A stretch of 64,000 bases of DNA from HGM11368 sp051883455. GTDB taxonomy: Bacteria > Bacillota > Clostridia > Christensenellales > UBA3700. The notes under the pieces were generated by a model. The model was not told the origin of the DNA. It did no database searches and saw only the letters and a program-made list of their open reading frames with translations. Each line of letters starts with the position of its first letter. Positions within the stretch are counted from its first letter, which is position 1. This document shows positions 23,087 through 32,938 of the stretch, piece by piece. The stretch covers positions 1 through 64,000 of the forward strand of contig JBJETT010000008.1 in the NCBI GenBank assembly GCA_051883455.1, written 5' to 3'. The translations under genes were made by a program, and so were the position numbers.

Positions 23087-24688
23087 TTACTTAGCATATT
23101 CCGTATGTCTAACCTCTCTGATGACGTTGACTTTGATTTGTCCCGGATATTCCAGCTCAGCCTCAATCTTTTTGGCAATGTCCTTAGCCAAAAATGCCGT
23201 GGCTTTGTCGTCAACTTTTTCAGGTTTTACCATAACACGGATTTCTCTTCCTGCCTGGATAGCAAAAGATTGTTCCACACCCTCGAAGGCGTTGGCTACG
23301 CTCTCGAGTTTTTCTAGTCTCTTGACGTAATTTTCGAGTGACTCTCTTCTTGCGCCAGGTCTAGCGCCCGAGATTGAGTCTGCCGCTTGTACGATAACTG
23401 CCTCGATAGTCTTAGCCTCTACGTCGCCGTGGTGCGCTTCTATCGCATGCACGACTGCAGGGCTTTCTTTGAACTTCTTGGCAAGCTCTACGCCAATAGA
23501 TATGTGAGTACCTTCTACCTCGTGGTCTACCGCCTTGCCCAAATCGTGCAACAATCCCGCACGCTTGGCTACTTTGACGTCGGCGCCGAGTTCGGCTGCC
23601 ATAATGCCTGCAAGGTAGCTGACTTCCAATGAGTGTTTGAGTACGTTTTGACCGTAGCTGGTACGATACTTTAGTCTACCCAAAAGCTTTATAATCTCCG
23701 GATGCAAGCCGTATACGTTAGCGTCAAACGCTGCGTTTTCGCCCGCTTCCTTCATCTGCGCATCAAGCTCTTTCTTTACCTTTTCGGCTGTCTCTTCGAT
23801 ACGAGCAGGATGTATTCTGCCGTCGGAAACAAGCCTTTCGATAGTGAGTCTAGCAACCTCTCTTCTTACCGGGTCAAATCCCGACAAGGTTACTACGTCA
23901 GGCGTATCGTCGATGATAAGGTCAACGCCGGTAGCGTTCTCGATTGCACGGATATTTCTACCCACTCTACCAATGAGGCGACCTTTCATGTCTTCGCTTG
24001 GCAGTTCTACTACCGAAACTGCGAACTCCGAAGCGTGGTCAGCCGAGCATCTTTGAATAGCCATAGCAACGATATTTTTTGCTTTTTTGTCGGCTTCTTC
24101 TTTAGCTTTTTGCTCGATTTCTTTAGCTTCTACAGCCGCGTCACGGCGTGCCTCTTCCAAAAGCTCGTTCATCAAAACGTCCTTGGCTTCGGCTTGAGTC
24201 ATCTGAGCAACCTTTTCGATCTCTTCAATCATTCTAGCATGAGCGTTTTGGATTTCTTCTTCCAAGCCGTCAAGCTTCTTTTCCTTTTCTTCGAGTTGGC
24301 GTTTTTTATCGTCAAGCACGTCGGACTTGTGGTCTATTGCGCTCTCTTTTTTGGATAAAAAATCTTCTCTTTGAGCAAGTCTTTGTTCAGTGCGATTGAT
24401 TTCGTTTCTTCTCTCTCTGCACTCTTTTTCAAACTCGCTTCTCAGTCTTTGCTGTTCGTCTTTTGCTTCTACTTTTGCCTCTTTGAGATAAGATTTGGCG
24501 TCTTGACGACCCTCTTCTCTAATACGGTTGCACTCTTGCTTTACGCTACCTACCATACGGCGGGCTACAAACCTGTAAACCAGTAAGCCGATTGCACAGC
24601 CCAATGCCACCATGGCTACGGCTATACCTACTACGGCTCCCGACGATATCCCAAGAAGATTATAGAAGCAACTGAATGTAGTTGTCAT
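23087..24688 (-). CDS. rny: Ribonuclease Y
   Basis: A 533-residue membrane-anchored endoribonuclease initiating mRNA decay. It has an N-terminal transmembrane helix (about 14-38), a long coiled coil rich in Lys/Glu (about 45-215), a KH domain (ELPSEDMKGRLIGRVGRNIRAIE, about 225-290) and an HD domain with HDLGKAVDHE (about 370). The order and length are those of RNase Y (about 515-525). GGAGGTTAAT precedes the ATG. It follows recA in transcription order, as in many Firmicutes. Confidence 0.96.
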   Translation of the reverse strand: MTTTFSCFYNLLGISSGAVVGIAVAMVALGCAIGLLVYRFVARRMVGSVKQECNRIREEGRQDAKSYLKEAKVEAKDEQQRLRSEFEKECRERRNEINRTEQRLAQREDFLSKKESAIDHKSDVLDDKKRQLEEKEKKLDGLEEEIQNAHARMIEEIEKVAQMTQAEAKDVLMNELLEEARRDAAVEAKEIEQKAKEEADKKAKNIVAMAIQRCSADHASEFAVSVVELPSEDMKGRLIGRVGRNIRAIENATGVDLIIDDTPDVVTLSGFDPVRREVARLTIERLVSDGRIHPARIEETAEKVKKELDAQMKEAGENAAFDANVYGLHPEIIKLLGRLKYRTSYGQNVLKHSLEVSYLAGIMAAELGADVKVAKRAGLLHDLGKAVDHEVEGTHISIGVELAKKFKESPAVVHAIEAHHGDVEAKTIEAVIVQAADSISGARPGARRESLENYVKRLEKLESVANAFEGVEQSFAIQAGREIRVMVKPEKVDDKATAFLAKDIAKKIEAELEYPGQIKVNVIREVRHTEYAK

Positions 24689-24789
24689 ATTAACCTCCTG
24701 ATATTAAATTGTTAAGTTGCAATAGCATATATTTATGCTTATTATATTATAAATAATATTAACTATAAAGTCAATACCAAATATACCAA

Positions 24790-25800
24790 TTATTTGTTTT
24801 CCTTGGTTTTTTCGATGATTTTAGCCTTAATTTCTTCAGCTACTTCAGGATTGTCGTCGAGGTAAGATATTGCCTTATCTCTACCTTGTGCAATCTTCTC
24901 GTCGTTGTAGCTTATCCAAGAACCACTCTTGACCAAAATGCCCATATTGATACCCGTATCTACTATGCAACCCATAGCCGATATGCCCTTGCCGAACAAG
25001 ATATCGAATTCGCAGTTTTTGAAAGGTGGAGCGACTTTGTTCTTGACGATTTTCACCTTAGCCTTGTTGCCCACAAACTCGGTGCCGTCCTTGATTGCGT
25101 CACCCTTGCGTACTTCCATTCTTACGCTAGAATAGAATTTGAGCGCCTTACCGCCGGGGGTAACCTCCGGATTGCCGAACATAACGCCTACCTTTTCTCT
25201 GAGCTGGTTGATAAAGATAAGACAAGTGTTGGTCTTGCTGATGATTGCCGTCAGCTTTCTAAGGGCTTGCGACATAAGTCTTGCTTGCAAACCAATGGTA
25301 GATTGTCCCATCTCGCCCTCGATTTCCGCTCTTGGAGTGAGCGCCGCAACCGAGTCGATGACGATGATATCTATAGAATTGCTGCGTACCAAGGTCTCGG
25401 CAATGTTGAGTCCTTGCTCTGCATCATCGGGTTGAGATACGTAGAGGTTGTTGACGTCAACGCCCAGCTTCTCGGCATAAACGGGGTCCAATGCGTGCTC
25501 TGCGTCGATGAAGGCAGCCGTTCCGCCGTTCTTTTGACACTCGGCAATCGCACTCAAGGCTACCGTCGTCTTACCCGAAGACTCGGGTCCGTATATCTCT
25601 ATTATTCTTCCCTTAGGAAGTCCACCTACGCCTAGCGCCATATCGAGTGACAAGCAACCAGTACTGATAACCTCAATAGGTCCTACGCTCTCGTCGCCCA
25701 ATTTCATTATTGCGCCCTTGCCGTATTGTTTTTCTATCTTGGCGATTGCATCTTCTATCAAACTATTCTTTTCATCATTCACTTTCTTCTCTTTTGCCAT
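24790..25800 (-). CDS. recA: Recombinase RecA
   Basis: A 336-residue RecA that forms nucleoprotein filaments for strand exchange and stimulates LexA-type cleavage. The Walker A motif is GPESSGKTT (about 71-79). Other landmarks are the MAW-equivalent start of loop L1 (VAALTPRAEIEGEMG), LIFINQLREKVGVMFGNPEVTPGG (Walker B plus L2) and a short acidic C-terminus. GAGGT precedes the ATG. It lies between the CinA-type gene and rny. Confidence 0.98.
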   Translation of the reverse strand: MAKEKKVNDEKNSLIEDAIAKIEKQYGKGAIMKLGDESVGPIEVISTGCLSLDMALGVGGLPKGRIIEIYGPESSGKTTVALSAIAECQKNGGTAAFIDAEHALDPVYAEKLGVDVNNLYVSQPDDAEQGLNIAETLVRSNSIDIIVIDSVAALTPRAEIEGEMGQSTIGLQARLMSQALRKLTAIISKTNTCLIFINQLREKVGVMFGNPEVTPGGKALKFYSSVRMEVRKGDAIKDGTEFVGNKAKVKIVKNKVAPPFKNCEFDILFGKGISAMGCIVDTGINMGILVKSGSWISYNDEKIAQGRDKAISYLDDNPEVAEEIKAKIIEKTKENK

Positions 25801-25812
25801 AATTAACCTCGC

Positions 25813-26514
25813 TTAAAATTTTGTTATATAATCGAGCAACAGATACAATGCTTTATCCGTCACACTCTTCCTAATTACGTTGCGTTCGCCCTCAAATTCG
25901 AGGCGGAAAACGTCTACAAACCCGTCACCCGCAATACCTACGAAAACCAAGCCTACGGGTGTATCGTTTTCGTCGCTGGCAGGACCTGCACAACCCGTGG
26001 TGGCAACTACGAAATTGTTGTCCTTGTTCTTGAGTCCAATAGCCATCTCTCTAGCCGTCTCTTCGCTAACGGCGCCGTACTGCTTGAGCGTGGACAACTT
26101 GACGTGAAGTCTTTTGACCTTGCTGGCGTTGGTATAGGTAACCAGCGCTTCGTTGAGCACGCCCGAGCTACCCGACACGTTGACTATTCTACTACTGAGC
26201 ATTCCGCCCGTGAGCGACTCGGCAACTGCAATTCTTATGCCCTTTTCTAGACACAATCTCACTACCTTTTGCTCCAAAGTTTCGTCGTCTTCGCTGTATA
26301 TCTTGTTGCCAATCACCTTCTTGACGGCATTTATCGTGGCAAAAAAGTCGTCTTCTTCGCCACCGAAGTTGTCAACTATTATCTTGTAGTCAAGCCCTTC
26401 GCAATCGACCGCAACGGGTATGCCTTCGGTAGATAGTTCCAAAACCTCGTCGACCTCGTCGGCAGTCAAATCTAAAGCCCTAATGATACATAAATCTTTG
26501 TTGTTGTCTATCAT
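25813..26514 (-). CDS. CinA C-terminal-domain protein (NMN amidohydrolase PncC-like)
   Basis: A 233-residue protein. Residues about 75-233 are a full CinA_C/PncC domain (VAESLTGGMLSSRIVNVSGSSGV, YTNASKVKRL, GAVSEETAREMA, ATTGCAGPAS, GLVFVGIA), expected to deamidate nicotinamide mononucleotide. Residues 1-75 are not the MoCF domain of full-length CinA (about 410 residues). They form a short acidic domain with DNFGGEEDDFFATINAVKKVIG, possibly a remnant of the KH-like linker. The ATG at 26514 is preferred; an in-frame TTG at 26538 would overlap pgsA. It sits in the standard pgsA-cinA-recA order. Confidence 0.85.
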   Translation of the reverse strand: MIDNNKDLCIIRALDLTADEVDEVLELSTEGIPVAVDCEGLDYKIIVDNFGGEEDDFFATINAVKKVIGNKIYSEDDETLEQKVVRLCLEKGIRIAVAESLTGGMLSSRIVNVSGSSGVLNEALVTYTNASKVKRLHVKLSTLKQYGAVSEETAREMAIGLKNKDNNFVVATTGCAGPASDENDTPVGLVFVGIAGDGFVDVFRLEFEGERNVIRKSVTDKALYLLLDYITKF

Positions 26515-26518
26515 AATT

Positions 26519-27103
26519 TTATTCTTTCGTTTCGGCAAGAATAGCCTTGTTTTTGAGTATATAATTGAGTCCGCTGATGATAGTCATAACCGTAGCAAAG
26601 ACGAATATTACCGTGCCTATCCAAGAAAATACCTTGAATACTACGTATTGCGACGACATTGCAGGTGGCGAAAATAGTATGAATGCCATACCGAACATTG
26701 TCGACGCCGTCTTGATTTTGCCGAGCTTGTCGGCGGCAAGGACGAAGTTGCGCAATGCTGCCATTTGTCTAAAAAGTCCTATGATTAGTTCTCTTGCCAT
26801 AATCAGCACGGAACATATCATCGCCAAATAAGGAATAGGTAAGTAACCACCGTCTACTATGACGAAAAGTCCCGCTACAACCAACACCTTGTCGGCGATA
26901 GGGTCAAGGAATTTGCCAAGATTGGTGACAAGATTGTACTTGCGCGCCAAATGTCCGTCTACGTAATCGGTGAGCGATGCCACCATAAAGATGAGCCACG
27001 TGAAAATAAACGTGTATTTCCAAACCGATTGCAAGCAATACGACAAAATAAATATCGGTATCAATACCAGTCTTGCGACCGTGATTTTGGTAGGTAAGTT
27101 CAT
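26519..27103 (-). CDS. pgsA: CDP-diacylglycerol--glycerol-3-phosphate 3-phosphatidyltransferase
   Basis: A 194-residue membrane enzyme making phosphatidylglycerol phosphate. The CDP-alcohol phosphotransferase motif DYVDGHLARKYNLVTNLGKFLDPIADK spans about residues 45-72 with all catalytic Asp residues. Four to six hydrophobic helices are visible. The start overlaps the rimO stop by four bases, suggesting coupled translation. Confidence 0.94.
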   Translation of the reverse strand: MNLPTKITVARLVLIPIFILSYCLQSVWKYTFIFTWLIFMVASLTDYVDGHLARKYNLVTNLGKFLDPIADKVLVVAGLFVIVDGGYLPIPYLAMICSVLIMARELIIGLFRQMAALRNFVLAADKLGKIKTASTMFGMAFILFSPPAMSSQYVVFKVFSWIGTVIFVFATVMTIISGLNYILKNKAILAETKE

Positions 27104-28419
27104 ATCAATTCTCCTATACTGTCTTCTCCGTCGACTCCGACGATTTTGACCTTGTATATCGTGCCTATATCCACGGGTCTAGACGCCGTAAAATACACCG
27201 TAGTGTCGATATCGGGAGCGTCAAACTGCGTCCTGCCATAGAAGGCTTGTCTATCGTAATCAACGCCCTCGTAGATGACGTCAACCACCTCTCCCACTCT
27301 ATCTTGGAGCTTTTGAGCGAGAATATCCTCCGACAAAGCGTACAATGCCTCCACTCTCTCTTGTTTGACCTCTTCGTCGATTTGTCCGCCAAGGCGAGCT
27401 GCCGGCGTACCCTCTTCACACGAATAGGCAAAGAAGCCGCATCTATCCAGCTTTGCCTCAGTGACAAAGTCGTAGAGCTCGTCAAAGTCCTCTTGACTCT
27501 CACCCGGGAAACCAACGATAAAGGTGGAACGAATGGCAAAGTTACCTCTGCTTCTTATCCTATCAATGAGCTTGCGGATATAGTCGCCGTCCACGCGTCT
27601 ATTCATTCTTTTCAATATTGTATCACTTATATGTTGACAAGGTATGTCAAGATATTTACAAATTTTTGGATTTGACGCGATATAATCAAGTAGTTTGTCG
27701 GTGATGAGCTCGGGATAGAGATACATAAGGCGTATCCACTCGACGTCGAGTTGACTAAGCTCCTCTAGCAAGTCGATAAGTCTTGGCTCGCCGTACAAAT
27801 CTTTGCCGTAATTGGTCACGTCTTGAGCCACCAAAATAATCTCTTTGACTGGATGCTTGGCAAGCAAGCCCTCAACCTCTTGCACGATATCTTGGATAGT
27901 TCGCGAAGTGTACTTGCCCCTTATGTAAGGAATGGCACAGTAGGTACAATGATTGTCGCAACCCTCGGCAATCTTGACGTAGGCATAGTGCTCGGGCGTT
28001 GTCAACACTCTATTGGCAGAAAAACGTCTGTCGTTGATATCGTTTTTGAGCTTGACTTGTCCGCTATCCGTTGTCAAGCTATTGAGTATCTCGGGTAGCT
28101 TGTGATAATTAGCCGTACCTAAGAACACGTCAATCTCGGGCATCTCTGCGCTCATCTCGTCCATATACCTTTGGACAAGACAGCCCGTAACTACGAGCAC
28201 CTTGCACTTGCCTTGCTTTTTGTATTCCGCCATCTCCAAAACCGTGTTGATTGCCTCAACCTTTGCCGACTCGATAAATCCGCAAGTGTTGACGATTATT
28301 ATCTCCGCTTCACTAGGGTCGGGGGTAAAATCGTAGCCGTAGTCTTTGAGATAAGCTAGCATATTTTCGGTATCTATTCTGTTTTTGTCACAGCCAAGAG
28401 ATACTGTTCCTACTTTCAT
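27100..28419 (-). CDS. rimO: Ribosomal protein S12 methylthiotransferase RimO
   Basis: A 439-residue radical-SAM enzyme with an N-terminal UPF0004 domain (SLGCDKNRIDTENML; NTCGFIESAK), the SAM [4Fe-4S] motif CDNHCTYCAIPYIRG at about residue 150 and a C-terminal TRAM domain (about 375-439). The pattern GCDKNxxDTE distinguishes RimO from MiaB. The ATG at 28419 has GGAG upstream and fits the family start; the frame extends to 28530 with an Arg-rich non-family stretch that overlaps ftsK. It starts three bases after the ftsK stop. Confidence 0.95.
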   Translation of the reverse strand: MKVGTVSLGCDKNRIDTENMLAYLKDYGYDFTPDPSEAEIIIVNTCGFIESAKVEAINTVLEMAEYKKQGKCKVLVVTGCLVQRYMDEMSAEMPEIDVFLGTANYHKLPEILNSLTTDSGQVKLKNDINDRRFSANRVLTTPEHYAYVKIAEGCDNHCTYCAIPYIRGKYTSRTIQDIVQEVEGLLAKHPVKEIILVAQDVTNYGKDLYGEPRLIDLLEELSQLDVEWIRLMYLYPELITDKLLDYIASNPKICKYLDIPCQHISDTILKRMNRRVDGDYIRKLIDRIRSRGNFAIRSTFIVGFPGESQEDFDELYDFVTEAKLDRCGFFAYSCEEGTPAARLGGQIDEEVKQERVEALYALSEDILAQKLQDRVGEVVDVIYEGVDYDRQAFYGRTQFDAPDIDTTVYFTASRPVDIGTIYKVKIVGVDGEDSIGELI

Positions 28420-28421
28420 TA

Positions 28422-31400
28422 TTATTCTCCTTCGAGCGCTCTCTTTTTGAGTTGCTCGACCTGCTCTTCGTTGAGGGCAAATACTAAATTTTTGCCTTCT
28501 TGTCTTACGTAGTTTTTGCTCTTGAGCCAATCCACTATTCTGCCCGCTCTGTTGAAGCCTAGGCTAAATCTTCTCTGCAAGCCCGATATGGATACGGTAG
28601 AATTCTCAAGCCCGTAGTCCAAGACGTCCATACACAATTCGTCAGGAAATTCGCTATTGCGCTTGTCCGTACCGTCGGCATCTATGACTGCCGTTTCTTC
28701 TTCCGTCTTGTTGATAAAGTTGTTGATTTGCTCGTCAAAATAAGCCTCGTTGCGCTCTTTGACTTGTTCTACGATTGCTTTGACCTCTTTGGTATGAATA
28801 AACGCGCCTTGTACACGCACAGGGTTAGGCTTGACAGCTTCTTTGTATAGCATATCACCGTAACGTAATAGTTTCTCGGCGCCCTGATAGTCGAGTATCG
28901 TCTTACTGTCCACACCGCTAGTGACGGCAAAGGCAATTCTCGTAGGAAGGTTAGATTTGATAGTACCCGTGATGACGTCAACGGACGGTCTTTGGGTGGC
29001 TAGAATGAGGTGTATGCCCGCGGCACGAGCCTTGGCGGCAAGCTTTTTGACCAAAGCTTGGAATTCTTTGCCCACAGGCGACAAAATGATATCGCCCACC
29101 TCGTCTATCACTATGAGAATAAACGGCATCTTCTGCTCGTCGCTGACCTCTTCGTTGTATTGAGCAAGGTTGGCAACCGACATATCCGTCATCAGCTGAT
29201 AACGCTTCTCCATCTCTTCTACCGCCCACTTGAGCGCATTGATAACCTTCTTTTCTTCCGACAAAATTTGCGGAATGAGTAGGTGTGGAATATTGCGATA
29301 GATATTTAGCTCCACGACCTTAGGGTCTACGAGTATCATTCGTAATTGCTCAGGCGAATACTTGTACAGCATACTGCATATCATACCGTTGAGGCACACC
29401 GACTTACCCGCACCCGAAGCACCTGCAATCAATGCGTGTGGGAAGGTGGTAACGTCGCTGACGTAACACTTGCCGTCAATGTCCTTACCTAGTGCAAAAT
29501 ACAATCCGTCCTTTTTGGTATTGTTGAACTCGGGGCTGTTGATAATAGACTTTAGCCCTACGATACCTCTATCTTTGTTAGGAATTTCTATTCCGCAACA
29601 TCTCTTGCCGGGGATAGGCGCTTCAAGACGCATACTCTCCACGCCAAGCCACATGACAATGTCGTTGTATTTGGACGTAATTCGACCTAATTGCGCGTTG
29701 GTCTCAAACTCGATACGAGAAAAAGTAGGTCCTTTGACGATGTTGGACACTTGTATCTCTACGCCAAAGTCTGCCATCTTCTCGGTGAGCGTCCTAGCCA
29801 AATCATCCAAGTAGGCGCTGTCCACCGCTACGTCCTCTTGATAGTCCTTTAAGCAATCCAAAGAAGGTGGATTGTAAGGCACGATAACGCGTGGCTTTGG
29901 TGGCGGAACTTCCTTCTTCTCGTTTTGCACGACTTGATTAGGTGTAGTTTGGTTTTGCGTAGCTTGGTTTTGCGTAGCTTGATTGCTATTTCTAATTGCG
30001 CTAAAGTCGGGCTTTAGACTCTGATAAGGGAAGTTGACCGGGGTCTCTTCCACCTCTTTGGCGTTGGCGTTTTGCGCCTTTTGCTCGGCTTCTCTCTGCC
30101 TTTGAGCCTGCCTCTCTCTAAGTTCTCTAAGTCTTTCTGCTCTTGCCTTCTTCTCTTCGTCTTGTGATTTCTCAGGCTCTTGCGGTTGTTCGTAAGGCTT
30201 AGGCTCGTCATTTTGAGGTTGGCTTTGATTGTAAGAGTCCAAATCGTCTACGACAGCGTCAGTCGTATCGTCGTCAATTTGAGCATCGTCACTCTCGTCC
30301 TTAGCCAAGCCGTTATACTCTTGCAAGCCTTGGTTGAGAGCGTTCTCTATCTCTTGCATAAAGTCGGATTGTTCAATGCTACCTTGCTCCTCTCGCGACG
30401 TGTCGCTAGAATTGTCAAGCCCGATATTCTTCATAAGCTGTTGCTTACGATATTCGCTAAGATAAGGCTTGTAGCGATCGTCGACTTGTTGAGGTTGCTC
30501 CTCACTCTCATGCGTCTCTTCGGGTTGAGGCTTTGGCGCCAAGTTAGCTTGAATACCGTATCTTGCCGTCGGGTCAACGGTCAAATTACCATTGTATTGA
30601 TGAGTTGTTGGCATTGCGCCGTCGTTGTACCAAAAGTCAAGTATCGCTTGTCTTTCGGCATCGACGCTACTTTTGACCTCTTGAGGATTGATGAGAGTGC
30701 CGTCTTCGTCAATCGTATCACCACTCTCTTCATCGTTGAAATCGACCTTCTCCAAAGGCTCGTATTCTAACGGACGATTGTTGCCGATAATGCTCTTGGG
30801 GATATTATTGGATAGAGGCTTGCCCGTAGGCGTACTGTTGTACAATTCTCTCTTAGGGGTAGCGGTGTCCAAGCTTTGTCTGTCGGCTTGGTCGGCGCTA
30901 CGTCTATTTGGCTTAGAAAATACTCTAACCTTTTCGGCACGAGAAGGAAAGATAAGCTCGCTGTTGACGTTGATGACGATAGCCATTGCCACAAGCCCTG
31001 CCAAGAACAAGCTGAGAATAATCATTGCAAAGACGTAAGCTTTGCACATAGGATATGCAACCAACGCTCCTAACCAACCCGCAGGCGTATCAGCCGACTT
31101 GAAGCATGCGTCGATATACGACGAATAATCCACCACGGACAAATGCTTGGTGAGCGAAACGTGGCACATCATTATGACTACAGCCGCGATTAGAATATAG
31201 CAAATCTTAGCACCAAAATTGGCACTAGGTCTTTTGCCGAAAATCAACAGCAAACCGTAAACCAGCGCAGCCAAGGTATAACCGTAAACCGCAAAGCCGA
31301 ATACGCCCACGAAAAAGTCTTTTACGTAAGCCCCCGCTCTGCCGAACACTCCCACCAATATGCAAAACAATAAAAGTGCCAGACTGGATATCATCAGTCC

Positions 31401-31451
31401 GTTGAAAATCCTATTAGAGCGACTTTGCTTTTCCGTTGAATCGTTGCTCAC
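28422..31451 (-). CDS. ftsK: DNA translocase FtsK/SpoIIIE
   Basis: A 1009-residue DNA pump for chromosome segregation at the division or sporulation septum. Four to five N-terminal transmembrane helices lie within residues 1-165. A long acidic Gln/Asn/Glu-rich linker (about 170-500) includes tandem NQATQ-type units. The motor has Walker A GASGAGKS, Walker B ILIVIDEVGD and LATQRPSVDVITG. The C-terminal winged-helix gamma domain (about 935-1000; DVLDYGLENSTVSISGLQRRF) reads orienting sequences. The start is GTG with GGAG eight bases upstream. First gene of ftsK-rimO-pgsA-cinA. Confidence 0.96.
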   Translation of the reverse strand: MSNDSTEKQSRSNRIFNGLMISSLALLLFCILVGVFGRAGAYVKDFFVGVFGFAVYGYTLAALVYGLLLIFGKRPSANFGAKICYILIAAVVIMMCHVSLTKHLSVVDYSSYIDACFKSADTPAGWLGALVAYPMCKAYVFAMIILSLFLAGLVAMAIVINVNSELIFPSRAEKVRVFSKPNRRSADQADRQSLDTATPKRELYNSTPTGKPLSNNIPKSIIGNNRPLEYEPLEKVDFNDEESGDTIDEDGTLINPQEVKSSVDAERQAILDFWYNDGAMPTTHQYNGNLTVDPTARYGIQANLAPKPQPEETHESEEQPQQVDDRYKPYLSEYRKQQLMKNIGLDNSSDTSREEQGSIEQSDFMQEIENALNQGLQEYNGLAKDESDDAQIDDDTTDAVVDDLDSYNQSQPQNDEPKPYEQPQEPEKSQDEEKKARAERLRELRERQAQRQREAEQKAQNANAKEVEETPVNFPYQSLKPDFSAIRNSNQATQNQATQNQTTPNQVVQNEKKEVPPPKPRVIVPYNPPSLDCLKDYQEDVAVDSAYLDDLARTLTEKMADFGVEIQVSNIVKGPTFSRIEFETNAQLGRITSKYNDIVMWLGVESMRLEAPIPGKRCCGIEIPNKDRGIVGLKSIINSPEFNNTKKDGLYFALGKDIDGKCYVSDVTTFPHALIAGASGAGKSVCLNGMICSMLYKYSPEQLRMILVDPKVVELNIYRNIPHLLIPQILSEEKKVINALKWAVEEMEKRYQLMTDMSVANLAQYNEEVSDEQKMPFILIVIDEVGDIILSPVGKEFQALVKKLAAKARAAGIHLILATQRPSVDVITGTIKSNLPTRIAFAVTSGVDSKTILDYQGAEKLLRYGDMLYKEAVKPNPVRVQGAFIHTKEVKAIVEQVKERNEAYFDEQINNFINKTEEETAVIDADGTDKRNSEFPDELCMDVLDYGLENSTVSISGLQRRFSLGFNRAGRIVDWLKSKNYVRQEGKNLVFALNEEQVEQLKKRALEGE

Positions 31452-31574
31452 GTCAACATCTCCTATACATAATTTTGACTATAATTGATTATAGCACAAA
31501 ATATTATAATTTACAATATAAATATAAAATTAAACTAAATTAAAAATATAAAAAGCAGTATCAATAGCTTTGAC

Positions 31575-31606
31575 AAAAACGCCGTCCTCGAAAACGACGA
31601 CGGCGT
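31575..31606 (-). terminator. Intrinsic terminator after M16 peptidase gene
   Basis: Eight-base-pair stem ACGCCGTC/GACGGCGT with a 12-base loop, then TTTTT on the minus strand. Confidence 0.85.
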
Positions 31607-31632
31607 AGAATGACCATAACTAATATTGACTA

Positions 31633-32892
31633 TTATTGCAAACAATCGAGCAAGTTTTCGTCCACCTTTTGACCAACGTAGCTGACGACCGCCTTGGATA
31701 GGTCGTAGCAATCGTCGATGACCTTAACAACGTCGTCCATGCTAATTGCTTCAATAACGTCGATTTTGTCGTCAATGCTAAACAATTTGCCCGTATAAAG
31801 TGCGTGTTTGGATAACACTCTCATCTGCGCCGAGGTATTCTCCTGACCTAAGACGTAGGCACTTTTGAGCTGTCTTATGCCCTTTTTCAATTCCGCCTCG
31901 GTAAGATAGTCCTTTCTCACTTGGTCAATCAACCTTTTGACGCCTTGCAACGACTTGCACACCGATGCGGGATTGGTGCCGATATAGATTGTCGTCACGC
32001 CGTTGTTGATATAGGTGGAAGGATAGCTGTACACGTTGTAAGCAAGACCTTGCTTCTCTCTAATCTCTTGAAAAAGCCTGCTACTCATACCACCACCAAC
32101 GATATTATTGACGAGCATCATTGCCATAGAAAGCTTGTTGTCATACTCGTACGCAGGCATGGCTATGGCTATATTGGACTGCTCTATGTCTTTGAATTTG
32201 GACACGTAACGGCTGGTAGGATTGTGACGTATATCAGTCCATACTCTATCTTTGTTGGTGGCAAAACGCCCCTCAAAGTACTCTAAAACAAGGCTTTTGG
32301 CTCTTTCCGCCTCGATATTGCCGACGATCGATATCACTATATCGCCCGCCACGTAGTTGGCTCTGATATAATTGATAAGGTCTTGACGAGTAAAGCTCTT
32401 GACGTTGTCCCTAGGTCCTAAAATAGGCATTGACAAGGTATTGCCCTCAAAGTAAGCCGTAGATAGATTTTCGAGCACCAAGTCGGCGTTGTCGTCCTCG
32501 CTCATGGAAATCTCTTCGAGTACGACGCCCTTTTCTCTCTCCAGTTCATCCTCGGGATAGGTGGAATTGAGAATTATATCGCTGAGAACTCTAAGGCAAT
32601 CCTCCGCCACGTCGTCCACGCTGATAGTGTAATAACACGTCATTTGCTTGGAAGTAAAGGCGTTGATTTGCGCTCCCATGCTGTCAATTTCGTCCACAAT
32701 CTCAAAAGCACTGCGACTAGCCGTGCCCTTGAAGGTCATGTGCTCGATAAAATGCGATATTCCGTTGTTAACGAGGCTCTCGTTGTTGCTACCGCAACCT
32801 ACGGCAACGGCGATGCCTACCGACCTTACGCCAGCAAGTTGCTTGTAGACCAATCTTAGTCCACTTGGATATTGATAAATAAAACTATTCAT
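31633..32892 (-). CDS. M16-family zinc peptidase (MlpA/YmxG type)
   Basis: A 419-residue pitrilysin-fold peptidase. The inverted zinc motif is HFIEHMTFKGT (HxxEH) near residue 47, with the downstream Glu in LEEISMSEDD. The C-terminal half carries GGGMSSRLFQEIREKQGLAYNVYSY, typical of processing-peptidase-like members. Its substrate is unknown. The order pnp-deacetylase-M16 matches Bacillus pnpA-ylxY-mlpA. Two in-frame ATGs exist (32898, 32892). The second is preferred because TATAAT abuts the first and ends six bases before the second. Confidence 0.9.
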   Translation of the reverse strand: MNSFIYQYPSGLRLVYKQLAGVRSVGIAVAVGCGSNNESLVNNGISHFIEHMTFKGTASRSAFEIVDEIDSMGAQINAFTSKQMTCYYTISVDDVAEDCLRVLSDIILNSTYPEDELEREKGVVLEEISMSEDDNADLVLENLSTAYFEGNTLSMPILGPRDNVKSFTRQDLINYIRANYVAGDIVISIVGNIEAERAKSLVLEYFEGRFATNKDRVWTDIRHNPTSRYVSKFKDIEQSNIAIAMPAYEYDNKLSMAMMLVNNIVGGGMSSRLFQEIREKQGLAYNVYSYPSTYINNGVTTIYIGTNPASVCKSLQGVKRLIDQVRKDYLTEAELKKGIRQLKSAYVLGQENTSAQMRVLSKHALYTGKLFSIDDKIDVIEAISMDDVVKVIDDCYDLSKAVVSYVGQKVDENLLDCLQ

Positions 32893-32898
32893 AAGCAT

Positions 32899-32927
32899 AT
32901 TATAGATTATTATCTTGCTTTTGTAAA
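32899..32927 (-). promoter_or_regulatory. Leaderless-type promoter of M16 peptidase gene
   Basis: The minus strand has TTTACA (32922-32927), 17 bases, TATAAT (32899-32904), six bases and ATG (32892). This is one of the clearest leaderless arrangements in the window. Confidence 0.7.
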
Positions 32928-32938
32928 GTCAACCAAGT

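Noticed and set aside
28420..28530. Arg-rich N-terminal extension of rimO
   Set aside because: It overlaps the end of ftsK in another frame and does not resemble RimO; a good GGAG-ATG start exists at 28419.
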